Shown here: piece by piece, positions 29,874-40,591 of the stretch
How the letters are laid out: each line of letters opens with the position of its first letter
Position numbering within the stretch: position 1 is the stretch's first letter
Source of the DNA: Bacteroidetes bacterium HGW-Bacteroidetes-3
GTDB lineage: Bacteria; Bacteroidota; Bacteroidia; Flavobacteriales; Flavobacteriaceae
Reading direction: 5' to 3'
Assembly (NCBI GenBank): GCA_002842505.1
Contig: PHDE01000006.1
Span: 1 to 47,069 of the forward strand
Length of the DNA stretch: 47,069 nt
Program-made: the position numbers and the translations under genes
Notes under the pieces: model-generated
Told to the model about the DNA's origin: nothing
Seen by the model: the letters and a program-made list of their open reading frames with translations, nothing else
The model's database searches: none

Positions 29874-30025
29874 ACTTAGAGTTGAAAAAAATAAAAATGA
29901 ACTTTTTCGAACTAAAACGGCATAATTTATTTAAAAATTATAATCTGTTTGTATGAAGAAGATAAGAAATGTTTGTCTTGTTCAATTTTGAAATTGAGGA
30001 CTACTTAACTTTAGGCATTTTAGGC

Positions 30026-30044
30026 ACTCCAAACTTTAGGCACT
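30026..30044. repeat. Right arm of a perfect 19-bp inverted repeat
   Basis: actccaaactttaggcact; exact reverse complement of 29855-29873. Confidence 0.85.
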
Positions 30045-30059
30045 GATTATTGCAAAAAA

Positions 30060-30422
30060 TCAAATTGATTTTATCAACAACTCTGCAGTTGCCGGATTTG
30101 TTGCCAACGGAACATCATGAACATCGCACAAACGCATTAACATGGCAATATCAGGTTCATGTGGATGCATTCCAAGCGGATCCCTAAAAAAGAAAACCAT
30201 ATTTGTTTTCCCTTCAGCAACGCGTGCCGCTATTTGCGCATCGCCGCCATAAGGGCCAGATAAAAATTTCACCACTTCAAACCCGGCCTTCTCAGCATTT
30301 TTTCCGGTTGTTCCTGTTGCCACCAACTTAACATTTTTGGCCATTAAAATCGCTTTAAAATCCATTAAAAACTGAATCATTTCGGCTTTTTTGCCATCGT
30401 GGGCTATAATTGCTATTTCCAT
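30060..30422 (-). CDS. mgsA: Methylglyoxal synthase
   Basis: IAIIAHDGKK, LVATGTTG, SGPYGGDAQIAARVAEG, FFRDPLGMHPHEPDIAMLMRLCDVHDVPLATNPATAE. Confidence 0.94.
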   Translation of the reverse strand: MEIAIIAHDGKKAEMIQFLMDFKAILMAKNVKLVATGTTGKNAEKAGFEVVKFLSGPYGGDAQIAARVAEGKTNMVFFFRDPLGMHPHEPDIAMLMRLCDVHDVPLATNPATAELLIKSI

Positions 30423-30457
30423 CTTTTAGTATTCAGAAGTGAGTATTAAGTATTGAG

Positions 30458-30492
30458 TTTTAAGTTTTAAGTTTTAAGTTTTAAGTTTTAAG
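30458..30492. repeat. Heptamer tandem repeat (TTTTAAG)x5
   Basis: Five perfect tandem units upstream of mgsA. Confidence 0.92.
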
Positions 30493-30526
30493 CAAAATTA
30501 AAATAAACAGTTAAACATCAAATTTC

Positions 30527-31522
30527 TTATTCAAGTGACGAAGCGTACTCAATCAATTCAACTATTTTAGTGGCATAACCAAATTCATTATCGTACCAAG
30601 AAATAATTTTATAAAAATTTGGATTCAATTCTAATCCTGCCCCTGCATCAAAAACAGAAGTTCTTGGTTCCGAAACAAAATCCTGCGAAACCACCTCATC
30701 TTCGGTATAACCCAAAATGCCTTTCAATTCATTTTCAGAAGCATTTTTCATGGCATTTTTAATTTCTTGGTAAGAAGTTGGCTTTTCCAAACGCACCGTT
30801 AAATCTACCAATGAAACATCAACAACCGGAACCCTAATGGCCATCGCCAATAATTTTCCTTGTAATTCAGGCATAATAACGGTAACCGCTATCGCCGCAT
30901 TGGTGGTGGTCGGAATCATGTTGTTTAGAGCCGATCTTCCTCTTCGCCATTGTTTTTCAGGACCGTCAACTGTATTTTGGCTGGAAGTTGCTGCATGAAC
31001 TGTGGTCACAATGCCTTCAACAATTCCAAAATTTTCATGCAACACTTTCGCAATTGGCGCCAAACAATTTGTGGTACAAGAAGCATTTGAAAAAATAAGT
31101 TCGTTTTTGGAAAGTTTTGTGTGGTTTACGCCCATCACAAACATTGGAGCATCTTTTGACGGTGCCGATATGACCACTTTTTTTGCGCCTCCTTTAATGT
31201 GCAAAGCCGCTTTATCCTTCTCGGTAAAAAATCCTGTGGCTTCGATTACATAATCAACTTTAACTTCTTCCCAATGAATATCTTCTGGATTCCGTTCACC
31301 GGTAACCCGAATAATTTTGCCGTTAACAACCAGATTTTTGTCTTTTACCTCAATAGTTCCGTTAAATCGTCCGTGCACGGAATCGTATTTTAGCAAATAC
31401 GCCAAGTGATTAATTTCCAGCAAATCGTTTATGGCAACTACTTCTATATTTTTTTTATTTATGGCAGTTCTAAAAGCAAGTCTTCCAATTCTTCCAAAGC
31501 CGTTTATTCCTATTTTAACCAT
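30527..31522 (-). CDS. gapA: Glyceraldehyde-3-phosphate dehydrogenase
   Basis: [24 protein letters not shown]. Confidence 0.95.
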   Translation of the reverse strand: MVKIGINGFGRIGRLAFRTAINKKNIEVVAINDLLEINHLAYLLKYDSVHGRFNGTIEVKDKNLVVNGKIIRVTGERNPEDIHWEEVKVDYVIEATGFFTEKDKAALHIKGGAKKVVISAPSKDAPMFVMGVNHTKLSKNELIFSNASCTTNCLAPIAKVLHENFGIVEGIVTTVHAATSSQNTVDGPEKQWRRGRSALNNMIPTTTNAAIAVTVIMPELQGKLLAMAIRVPVVDVSLVDLTVRLEKPTSYQEIKNAMKNASENELKGILGYTEDEVVSQDFVSEPRTSVFDAGAGLELNPNFYKIISWYDNEFGYATKIVELIEYASSLE

Positions 31523-31655
31523 TCAATTTAAATTGCTGTTAATCTTAAAATTTCTCAATGCTTTCTTCTAATTTAAAAAAGCACTGAAACAATAGAAGAT
31601 TGTTATTTTTTAACTTTAAGTACTTCAAACTTTAGGCACTTTAAGTACTTATTCC

Positions 31656-32642
31656 CTAAATAGACATAATATCGCTGACGCGCAATAATTCTCTGTCTAT
31701 TTCGTGGCGTCCTTTCACGGCTTTTTCCAATTCAATGGTTTCAACTTCATTATTGATTAAACCCACCATTAAATTTGTTTTGCCGTCCAATAATAATTCA
31801 ACTGCCCTTACGCCCAGCCTGCTTGCCAAAACACGGTCGAAACAGCTTGGTGAACCTCCTCTTTGCATATGGCCCAAAACAGAGACCCTGACTTCATATT
31901 GCGGCAAATTTTCTTCTACATAATCGGCTAGTTCAAATACATTTTTTCCAATTTTATCGCCTTCGGCAACCACCACAATACTTGATGATTTCCCTGAACG
32001 TTTGCTTCGCTTTAAGGATTCCAATAAACGATCCAGCCCTAAATTTTCTTCAGGAATTAAAATTTCCTCCGCACCTGCGCCAACGCCTGCATTTAAGGCA
32101 ATAAACCCGGCATCACGCCCCATAACCTCCACAAAAAACAGCCGATTGTGCGAACTTGCCGTATCCCTAATTTTATCAATTACCTGTACAATGGTGTTTA
32201 AAGCCGTGTCATAGCCAATGGTATAATTTGTTCCGAAGATGTCATTGTCAATAGTTCCCGGAATACCGATGCAAGGAAAATTATACTCTTGATTAAATAC
32301 AATTCCACCATTAAAAGTTCCGTCACCACCAATTAACACCAAGGCATCTATTTCAGCATTTTTAAGTTGATTGTATGCCTTTTCCCTTCCTTCTTTTGTT
32401 CTGAATTCTTTTGAACGATCGGTTTTTAGTATGGTTCCTCCCCTGTTTATGATATTGCTAACGTGCCTTGCGGTAAGTGGTTCAAAATCCCCTTCAATCA
32501 TTCCCTGAAATCCTCTATAAATCCCCACACACTCAACTTTGTAATAAGTGCACGCCCTAACAACTGCCCTAATTGCAGCGTTCATTCCCGGAGCATCGCC
32601 ACCGGAAGTCATTAATCCTATTTTTTTTACTTTGTTTCCCAT
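31656..32642 (-). CDS. pfkA: 6-Phosphofructokinase
   Basis: GLMTSGGDAPGMNAAIRAVVR, GGDGTFNG, GIPGTIDNDI. Confidence 0.95.
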   Translation of the reverse strand: MGNKVKKIGLMTSGGDAPGMNAAIRAVVRACTYYKVECVGIYRGFQGMIEGDFEPLTARHVSNIINRGGTILKTDRSKEFRTKEGREKAYNQLKNAEIDALVLIGGDGTFNGGIVFNQEYNFPCIGIPGTIDNDIFGTNYTIGYDTALNTIVQVIDKIRDTASSHNRLFFVEVMGRDAGFIALNAGVGAGAEEILIPEENLGLDRLLESLKRSKRSGKSSSIVVVAEGDKIGKNVFELADYVEENLPQYEVRVSVLGHMQRGGSPSCFDRVLASRLGVRAVELLLDGKTNLMVGLINNEVETIELEKAVKGRHEIDRELLRVSDIMSI

Positions 32643-32716
32643 AAAATGAAAGGCAAAATTATAATTATATTTTACATGAAAATTAATTTCCGCTTATTAT
32701 TAAACGGCATGTTAGG

Positions 32717-33619
32717 CTACCACAAATTGGTTGGGTAAACACCGTTGTCTTTTAATTTTTGAATTTCTGAAGTTACGTATTCCTTATCCTGTTTGTATGT
32801 TACCCCAAACCAACGCGCATCGGATTTTAACACTTCCATGGTTGCCATTTTATTGACAATTATATGGTTGATAACTAAAGGAATAAAAAATTCCGCTTTT
32901 GGATCTTTGTAATTCTTGGCCAAAAACGCTTCAAATAAAGACTCAGACAATTCAAAATATTTTGGCGTAAATCCGAAAAAGTTCATGGAAACTGTTGTTT
33001 CTTCTGAAATAGGGATTAAGTGCCCATTCTCATCTTTATACTTCAATTCTCCATTTACTTTTTCAATATGGGTTCTTTCGGTAACGCCAGTTAAAAAATC
33101 ATTTTTATCAACGCTGCATTCGCCTCTTGAAACTGATCCATATTCAGAAATGGTGTTTTTTAGCACATAACCCATCATATTAAAATCGGTGGATTCCTTA
33201 TCCATTTTTTTCAAAGAATCCGCTTCCGCTTTAAAAGCCTCTGCACCATAAAAATCATCGGCATTGATCACCGCAAAATTTTCTTTTACCACATCTTTCG
33301 CCATCAACAATGCGTGACCGGTTCCCCAAGGTTTTTCCCTTTTGTTGTCCAAATATTTTTCAGGGATATTTTCCAATTCCTGAAAAACGTATTCAACTTC
33401 AATTTTTCCCGTCAATTTTTTGTCGAAAAACGCTTTAAAATCAGCTTCAATATTTTTTCTGATAATAAAAACAACTTTTCCGAATCCGGCACGAACGGCA
33501 TCAAAGATAGAAAAATCTAAAATGGTGTCGCCTTGCTCTGAAAAAGTGTCCAATTGCTTTAATCCGCCGTAGCGACTGCCTATTCCGGCAGCTAAAATTA
33601 CCAATGTTGGTTTATTCAT
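32717..33619 (-). CDS. Sugar nucleotidyltransferase family protein
   Basis: LVILAAGIGSRYGGLKQLD, PWGTGHALL, INADDFYG. Confidence 0.85.
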   Translation of the reverse strand: MNKPTLVILAAGIGSRYGGLKQLDTFSEQGDTILDFSIFDAVRAGFGKVVFIIRKNIEADFKAFFDKKLTGKIEVEYVFQELENIPEKYLDNKREKPWGTGHALLMAKDVVKENFAVINADDFYGAEAFKAEADSLKKMDKESTDFNMMGYVLKNTISEYGSVSRGECSVDKNDFLTGVTERTHIEKVNGELKYKDENGHLIPISEETTVSMNFFGFTPKYFELSESLFEAFLAKNYKDPKAEFFIPLVINHIIVNKMATMEVLKSDARWFGVTYKQDKEYVTSEIQKLKDNGVYPTNLW

Positions 33620-36600
33620 TTTTATCGTTTTTTTTGTTTTTGTCTTTAAATTTTAAAATCCAGTCAATTTTTTCAATCGTGTCTAAAGGCTTTGATCCAT
33701 TTATTGAATCCTTCAACTTTTTCTTTCTTAACCCTAATTTTTGAAGCAATTCTCTGCCGTTGTCAAAATCTATTTGATAACTAAGTCCAACGCCCTGCGT
33801 ATAGCCTTCTTCTTCATTAGAATATTGAATTTCATTTTGGCGATTGAAAATTGATGACCGTAAAGTTCCTTCTTCATTCAGTAAAAATTCAATATTTACT
33901 TCTCCAATAATGTTGGTTTGATTGTTCGCGCCCATTGGCACGCCCACTTTTCCATTAATAATTATTCTGTCGTTCAATTGATAATCCAACCCAATGGCCA
34001 ACTGGTCTTCAATATTTAAATTGTCCACTTTGCCTCTTTCTCCAACGGTGTATTCCGGCCTCAGCTTAAAACGATTATTTCCTTGGTTAAAAATATTGTC
34101 GAAAGCATTTGAAAGAATGTCAAAACCGGTGCCGTACAAAGCCGTATTGCTATTCACGCTTAAATCGCTTTCATTATAAAAACTTCCTGAAATAAGCAGT
34201 GAAATAAACTGTACCGTTTTACTGTTCAGGTTATCGTTGTTTAACTTAAATGCCAACTCGGAAGCCACAGTTGAACTTGCGTTGGGAATTTCAATGTCAA
34301 ATTCTCTTTGGGTATTAAATAATTCTCCGGAAAAACGGGTAATTAAATCAATGGGAATTTTTCTGCTTGAAGATATATTTTCCAACAAAGATCTCGGATT
34401 TGCCGACACCCTGTAAACGGCTTCAATATTAATGTCGGCAGTTAACGGATTGCCGCTCCAGGAAATGCTTCCCCCTTTTTTTACAATAAACGGTTTGTTG
34501 ATAAACCCGCCGTATTTAAAATTATAAATACCATTGTCCACAATAAAATCGCCGTACATATCAAATTTACCTTTGGTATCCAATGAAATTTGAATGTTTC
34601 CTGTGCCGCTTCCTTTTAAATAACTGCCGGTTGCTTTATCCAAAACCATTTCAACAACAGCCTCTTTGGTCACATCAATATTAAAATTTAACGACAGTCC
34701 CTTTAATTTTTCAGAAATAAATTCCCGTCTTGTTTCTTCATTTTCTTCAATATTATTTTTATTGACAAAGCGAATTAATTCGGACGATTCCACCGTTTTT
34801 ACGTCACTTATAGGAATTGTAAGGTGTGTTCCTCTCTTTGTTTTGCCAACAACATCAATTACCAATTTATCTGTCGGGCCTTTTATGCTGGCATATCCTT
34901 CTAAAAATCCGGTGCCAAAATATATTGAATTTTCTTTTTCAATAGTATTCAACACCAATAAATTTTTGGTGTTTACATTCAAATTCAAACGCCATTTTTC
35001 AAAATTAACATGGTTGAGGCTTCCTGTTAATTTCCCTCTTGTATTGAATTTTTTATCCTTTAGCTGAACGTCTTCAAAATTAAATGTTTGGTTTTTTAGC
35101 GAAATAACACTGGTTCCTTCAAAATCATATTCCACATTTAAATAAGGGAAATACAAGCCTGCCTCATCTAAATACAATTCGCCTTCCATGGTTGGGTTAT
35201 TCAACAAGCCTGTTAAATGGGCGTTTCCATAAGCAAATCCCCTAATATTAGAAAAAACATCTTTTCCCAAAGGACTAAATGCGTCTAATTTAAATTCCTC
35301 AAAAGTTACTTCTGCATCTAAAGTCGGATTTTTAGGCGTGAAATCGAGATCTCCCAATACCGAAAGATTTATGGCATTGTTTCTTTCCAAAGAAATATCA
35401 ACCCCGAATTTTTTTAACGAATTTTTCCCTTCAACAGCCACTTTTAAATTTCCCTGATAAGAATTGTTGACGTTAAAATTTGCTATTGAAAAATTAGCGG
35501 TCGGCTTTATTACGTCATTTAACTGTTTGTAATTTAGGGAACCGTTGATAATGCCTTTTAATTTTAAACTGTCAATTTCCGGAGTTACGGTGGCCAAATT
35601 CACATTTTCCAGCTTAAATGTCAAATCTTTTGAAATGGTGTCCCTAATTTGCCCGAAAAATTCGATTTTTTGATTTTTTGAGGTGACTAGAAAAGGGCTG
35701 ATGTCATACGTTTTTGTTTTCTCGTCGTATACCAATTTATTGTCAAAATTGTCTTCGGGATTGATAACCCACTTGGTGTCTTTAAAAGTGAAATCCGATT
35801 TTTGAAGTCCTAAAACCGATTTATTTTCTTTGTTGAAGGTATGGTAAAACGCCAAATTATAATTCTCGGTATTGTTGTCGCCGCCAAAAAACTCAGTCCT
35901 AAAATACAACGTGTCATTAAGCGTAATATTCACCAACTGCAATTTGGCAATATTGTACTGCTTTGTATTTATTTTAGCGACAGAAAGTTGCGTGTTGAAT
36001 AACGGATTTTTAGTGTCTATTTGCAAATTCAGCGAATCAATGGAATTTTTAAAGGCTATAATTTTTGGCGATTTAATGTTAAGCCTAAACAAATTATCGT
36101 CCGAATTTAAATTTCCGGCAATGGAAGTATTTGCCGAAAGCGTTACTTCCGGATAAAAAACCTCCACTATTTTATTGTGAATTTTAAATCTAAAATCCAG
36201 TTCCTGGCCAGCTGTAACCGCAAAAGGTTTGTAATTTGAATAGATGCTTCCAAGCGCATTTTTGGTTAACATAACCAATTCCCCAAATTTAAACTTCCCT
36301 TTTAAATAGCCATTAATGATTTCGGTTGAATTCACGGTTATAGTTCTTACATCCTCTTCAAATGAGGAAGTTATATTGAAATCCTTAAAGAAATAATTGC
36401 CTTTTTGATTGATGTATAATGAGTTTTTAAAATCGATTGAACCCGCTAAATCATCCAAAGTATTTCCTGAAACTTTTATTTCAATATCGCCCCTAACTTT
36501 AGAAATGCTGTCTCGTTTAAAAAGGTTTAAGGTATTTAAATCTAAATAATCTACGATTGTTTTAAAATCGAACGTGTATCTTTTTTTCGAAAAATCGGCC

Positions 36601-38054
36601 AAACCTTTAAAATTTAGCTTGATATTGTCATCATTAACCTCCATTTCACCGTCGAAATGTTTATTTTTCACAACGCCATTTAAGCTAATATTGGTATAAC
36701 CGTAATTTTTAAATTGAAGGTTAGAAACCAATCCTTTTACCGAAGTATTCATTTTTTCCAAAGTGAAACCTTTTCCGTCAATATCCGCTTCCGCAGAAAG
36801 ATTGCCAATTAAAGGATCATTTAAAATTTCGCCCAAATTAAAATCAATAATTTTAACATGGCCAAAATAGGAAGCATTGTCAATATTTGCGATATTGGTC
36901 AATTCCAAATCTGTAATCAAGTCGCCGAGATCTGTTTGCACTTTAATGTCGGCATTGATTAAATCTTCCGTAACATATACAAAACCGCCTACTGTAAATT
37001 GCCCCAATTTTTGAACAGATGACGGCAATTTTTTTCCCAATATGTTTGGCAGCAACGCTTTTAAATGGCTGTAATTAGAAGTTAGTTTGGTTAAATTAGC
37101 TGCCAGGGAAAATCCGTTTTCGGTATCAAACGAGTTTATCAAATGCAAAGTTCCTACAATGGAAGCTTGCTTATCAGAATTCATTTCAAGATTCTCCAAC
37201 TTAAAATCGTTAAGGTTTCCTGATATTTTTGTTGAAAAATGAAGCACATCATCGGTGCCTAATTCATCATAAAACTTTTTCAAATCAAGCAATGACAAAT
37301 CCGCTTTTTTAACATCGGCATACATCATTACTTTATTGTTAAAATCGGAAAAATCCTCCCTTTCATAAGTAAATTTTATATCGGCAATAACAGAAGATTT
37401 TTCTGTCTCTAACTCGGTATTCAAAAAATTCATCGCTGTTTTGGAATAGGAAAAATTGGTGGACAAACTTTGAACTTCTACTTTATGATTTTCAATAAAA
37501 TGAAGTTTGCTGATATCGGCATAAACGTTTGGACCTTCGATTTTAAAATTTTTGGCGCTGCCTTTTATTTTTTTAAAAAACAGCGGTCTGTTGTTTTCTT
37601 TATTTTCATCGACCAACTCAACATAACCATCCACTAATTTTAACCTGCTTGCTGTCAGCAAAAACCCGGAAGGTTTGGTAGGGGTGGTGCCATCATCAAA
37701 CTTATTTATAAACATTGTAAAAGCGTCATCTTCCTCGCCTTTATAAGTTTTCATGTTTAAAATGAATTCCTCCAAAGAAATTTGACCAAAATTTAACTTT
37801 CCGTTGATCAAATTTCTGTAACTTAATACCGATGTTGTTAAATCGCGGACATAAATTAAAGTATCTGCATGATGATCTTTTATAAACACTCCATTTAATT
37901 CAACGTTTCCCAAAAATGACAAATCAACTTTTTCAACGTTGATGTCTACATTGTAATCTTTTCGCAAAAAATCTGTAGCCATTTTCCCCAGCCTTGTTTG
38001 CACGGAGGAAAGTGACAATAAAAAACTGACCATTGCCAATAAAATTACCAGCAC
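33612..38054 (-). CDS. tamB: Translocation/assembly module TamB
   Basis: 1480 aa, N-terminal TM, AsmA-like/DUF490 C-terminal region. The N-terminus may extend upstream of the GTG start (in-frame KRIKKIVVRILL). Overlaps the downstream gene by 8 nt. Confidence 0.87.
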   Translation of the reverse strand: MLVILLAMVSFLLSLSSVQTRLGKMATDFLRKDYNVDINVEKVDLSFLGNVELNGVFIKDHHADTLIYVRDLTTSVLSYRNLINGKLNFGQISLEEFILNMKTYKGEEDDAFTMFINKFDDGTTPTKPSGFLLTASRLKLVDGYVELVDENKENNRPLFFKKIKGSAKNFKIEGPNVYADISKLHFIENHKVEVQSLSTNFSYSKTAMNFLNTELETEKSSVIADIKFTYEREDFSDFNNKVMMYADVKKADLSLLDLKKFYDELGTDDVLHFSTKISGNLNDFKLENLEMNSDKQASIVGTLHLINSFDTENGFSLAANLTKLTSNYSHLKALLPNILGKKLPSSVQKLGQFTVGGFVYVTEDLINADIKVQTDLGDLITDLELTNIANIDNASYFGHVKIIDFNLGEILNDPLIGNLSAEADIDGKGFTLEKMNTSVKGLVSNLQFKNYGYTNISLNGVVKNKHFDGEMEVNDDNIKLNFKGLADFSKKRYTFDFKTIVDYLDLNTLNLFKRDSISKVRGDIEIKVSGNTLDDLAGSIDFKNSLYINQKGNYFFKDFNITSSFEEDVRTITVNSTEIINGYLKGKFKFGELVMLTKNALGSIYSNYKPFAVTAGQELDFRFKIHNKIVEVFYPEVTLSANTSIAGNLNSDDNLFRLNIKSPKIIAFKNSIDSLNLQIDTKNPLFNTQLSVAKINTKQYNIAKLQLVNITLNDTLYFRTEFFGGDNNTENYNLAFYHTFNKENKSVLGLQKSDFTFKDTKWVINPEDNFDNKLVYDEKTKTYDISPFLVTSKNQKIEFFGQIRDTISKDLTFKLENVNLATVTPEIDSLKLKGIINGSLNYKQLNDVIKPTANFSIANFNVNNSYQGNLKVAVEGKNSLKKFGVDISLERNNAINLSVLGDLDFTPKNPTLDAEVTFEEFKLDAFSPLGKDVFSNIRGFAYGNAHLTGLLNNPTMEGELYLDEAGLYFPYLNVEYDFEGTSVISLKNQTFNFEDVQLKDKKFNTRGKLTGSLNHVNFEKWRLNLNVNTKNLLVLNTIEKENSIYFGTGFLEGYASIKGPTDKLVIDVVGKTKRGTHLTIPISDVKTVESSELIRFVNKNNIEENEETRREFISEKLKGLSLNFNIDVTKEAVVEMVLDKATGSYLKGSGTGNIQISLDTKGKFDMYGDFIVDNGIYNFKYGGFINKPFIVKKGGSISWSGNPLTADINIEAVYRVSANPRSLLENISSSRKIPIDLITRFSGELFNTQREFDIEIPNASSTVASELAFKLNNDNLNSKTVQFISLLISGSFYNESDLSVNSNTALYGTGFDILSNAFDNIFNQGNNRFKLRPEYTVGERGKVDNLNIEDQLAIGLDYQLNDRIIINGKVGVPMGANNQTNIIGEVNIEFLLNEEGTLRSSIFNRQNEIQYSNEEEGYTQGVGLSYQIDFDNGRELLQKLGLRKKKLKDSINGSKPLDTIEKIDWILKFKDKNKKNDKNE

Positions 38055-38146
38055 CAGGAGTATTCTTACAACTATTTTTTTAATTCGTTTGATAAGCGTT
38101 AAATTTGCATTTTTATGGCAATTTTCGTGCCTTTATATTTTAATAA

Positions 38147-39181
38147 ATGGTCAATCATAAATCTATTTACATTCTTGGTATTGAATCGTCTTGCGACGAC
38201 ACCAGCGCTGCCGTAATTTGCAATGGCAAAGTACTGACAAATGTTGTTGCAAACCAAGAAATTCACGCCAAATATGGAGGCGTTGTTCCCGAATTGGCTT
38301 CACGTGCGCATCAACAAAATATTGTGCCTGTAATTCAGCAGGCAATTCAACAAGCAAATATCGACAAAAAACAGTTAAGTGCCATCGCTTTTACGCGCGG
38401 ACCCGGATTAATGGGTTCATTATTGGTGGGAAGCTCTTTTGCCAGGTCACTTTCATTGGCTTTAAACATTCCGTTAATTCCTGTAAATCATATGCAGGCG
38501 CACGTTTTAGCGCATTTTATTGATGATGAAAATCAGCAAAAACCCCCTTTTCCGTTTTTATGTTTGACCATTAGCGGCGGGCATACGCAAATTGTAAAAA
38601 TTACGAGTTATTTTGAAATGGAAGTTATAGGTGAAACTTTGGATGATGCTGTTGGCGAAGCTTTTGATAAATCGGCAAAAATTTTGGGACTGCCTTATCC
38701 GGGCGGACCGTTTGTTGATAAATATGCCAAACTTGGAAACCCAAATGCTTTTGAGTTTTCCAAACCAAAAATGGCGGATTTAAATTTTAGTTTTAGCGGA
38801 TTAAAAACTGGAATTCTCTATTTTATTCAGAAAAAAGTAAAGGAAAATCCGAATTTTATTGAAGAAAATTTAAATGATATTTGCGCGTCAATTCAACGCA
38901 CCATTGTTGAAATTTTGTTTGATAAGCTTGAAAAAGCGGTTGAATTAACCGGAATTAAACATATTGCCATTGCCGGCGGCGTGAGCGCAAATTCTGAAAT
39001 TAGGGGAACTTTAAAAGCTGCCGAAGAAAAATATGGCTGGAAAACCTATATTCCAAAATTTGAATATACCACCGATAACGCCGGTATGATTGCCATTGTG
39101 GGTTATTTAAAATATTTGGAAAATGATTTTTCAAATGATAAAACCTCCACAACTGCGCGATTGAAAGTAAATGAGAATTAA
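38147..39181 (+). CDS. tsaD: tRNA N6-threonylcarbamoyladenosine transferase
   Basis: ILGIESSCDDTSAAV, TRGPGLMGSLLVG, HMQAHVLAHF, AGGVSANSEIR. Confidence 0.95.
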   Translation: MVNHKSIYILGIESSCDDTSAAVICNGKVLTNVVANQEIHAKYGGVVPELASRAHQQNIVPVIQQAIQQANIDKKQLSAIAFTRGPGLMGSLLVGSSFARSLSLALNIPLIPVNHMQAHVLAHFIDDENQQKPPFPFLCLTISGGHTQIVKITSYFEMEVIGETLDDAVGEAFDKSAKILGLPYPGGPFVDKYAKLGNPNAFEFSKPKMADLNFSFSGLKTGILYFIQKKVKENPNFIEENLNDICASIQRTIVEILFDKLEKAVELTGIKHIAIAGGVSANSEIRGTLKAAEEKYGWKTYIPKFEYTTDNAGMIAIVGYLKYLENDFSNDKTSTTARLKVNEN

Positions 39182-39287
39182 TATCCTATCCCCAACCTCC
39201 CGTAATAAAGCGGGACAGGCTTTTCCTAAGGAAATGGAGCTTTATTTGGTTTAGATGAACTTTAACATTTAACTTTGGTTTTCGGTC

Positions 39288-39322
39288 TTTCAGCTTTCAG
39301 CTTTGAACTTTGAGCTTTCAGC
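39288..39322. repeat. Heptamer tandem repeat TTTCAGC/TTTGAAC/TTTGAGC (5 units)
   Basis: TTTCAGC TTTCAGC TTTGAAC TTTGAGC TTTCAGC; overlaps the 3' end of the MscS-family ORF. Confidence 0.88.
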
Positions 39323-40588
39323 TTTCGCCAACGACCTTAAGTCAGCGCCTGTTGGTTCCTCAAAAATTTCCAAATCAAAATAAGGGACAGAAGCAATTAC
39401 GTGGTCAAAAATATCGGCCATAATGGCTTCAAAATTTTCCCAACGTTTGTCGCTGATAAAACAATATATTTCCAAAGGAATTCCTTTGGAAGTTGGTTCC
39501 AATTGCCTCACCATTAACGCAAGTTCTTTATTTACGGCAGAATTTTCATTTAAATAGGCATTCACATATTTTCTGAAAACACCAAAATTCGTTTGATTTC
39601 TTCCGTTGATTAAAACCGATTTATCAGCCGCAATCTTTTCATTATACTTCAAAATTTCGCGCTGCCGGTGTTCAATATAAGGTTTAACCGACTGAATTTT
39701 TTTTAAGTCCTCCATTTTCTCCTCCGTTAAAAATTTTATGGAAGACTGTTTTATTAAAACAGATCTTTTTATGCGTCTTCCGCCAGATTCCTGCATTCCG
39801 CGCCAATTTTGAAATGAATCGGAAATTAAGCTATACGTTGGAATGGTTGTATAAGTATTGTCCCAATTTTGCACAAGAACGGTTGCCAAATTTATATCGG
39901 TCACAAAACCATCAGCGCCAAATTTGTTATAGGTAATCCAATCGCCAATCCGCACAATATCATTTACGGAAACTTGAATAGACGCCACAAAACCCAAAAT
40001 AGTGTCTTTAAAAATTAATAAGATCACTGCGGAAGCCGCACCCAATGTGGCAAAACTCATAATGTCTTTTCCCGTTAACTGATACACAATAAAAATGGTG
40101 GCAATTCCCCAAAAAAACAGCATTACAACCTGCGTATAACTTTCCAAAGGTTTGTCTCGGTATTTTTCTTTGGTTCGTAAATATTTTTGGGTGGACCTTA
40201 AAAAACTTTGGATAATCTTAACAATCAACACAACGCCATAAACATTAACGGCAATGTTGAAAATATTCAGAAAAAATGGATAACCGTCAAAAACAAACGG
40301 AATGCTGTATTTTAAAAAATACAAAGGTATAATATGCGCAATATATCTCGGAAATTTACTTTGAACCAAAAAATCATCGAAAGATGTCTTTGTTTTTATT
40401 GAAAACAATTTAAATGAAGTCACTATTACTTTTCGTAAAATGATATCGAAAAAAAGCACGGTTAAAGCGAGTATTAAAACAGTTACCGCCAAATTTATGG
40501 CACTCGCCCAAAAAGGTATCATCCCTTTTTCAACCAAGTATGTTTTTATAAATTCTGTGTAAACTGAAATGTCAAGCTCTTTAAACAT
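39290..40588 (-). CDS. MscS family mechanosensitive ion channel
   Basis: Multi-TM N-terminus; FATLGAASAVILLIFKDTILGFVASIQVSVNDIVRIGDWI. Confidence 0.9.
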   Translation of the reverse strand: MFKELDISVYTEFIKTYLVEKGMIPFWASAINLAVTVLILALTVLFFDIILRKVIVTSFKLFSIKTKTSFDDFLVQSKFPRYIAHIIPLYFLKYSIPFVFDGYPFFLNIFNIAVNVYGVVLIVKIIQSFLRSTQKYLRTKEKYRDKPLESYTQVVMLFFWGIATIFIVYQLTGKDIMSFATLGAASAVILLIFKDTILGFVASIQVSVNDIVRIGDWITYNKFGADGFVTDINLATVLVQNWDNTYTTIPTYSLISDSFQNWRGMQESGGRRIKRSVLIKQSSIKFLTEEKMEDLKKIQSVKPYIEHRQREILKYNEKIAADKSVLINGRNQTNFGVFRKYVNAYLNENSAVNKELALMVRQLEPTSKGIPLEIYCFISDKRWENFEAIMADIFDHVIASVPYFDLEIFEEPTGADLRSLAKAESSKFKAES

Positions 40589-40591
40589 ACT

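Noticed and set aside
39189-39255. Repeat-like segment after tsaD (cctatccccaacctcccgtaataaagcgggacagg...cttttcctaaggaaatgg)
   Set aside because: Looks like a degenerate dispersed intergenic repeat, but I found no second copy in this window.
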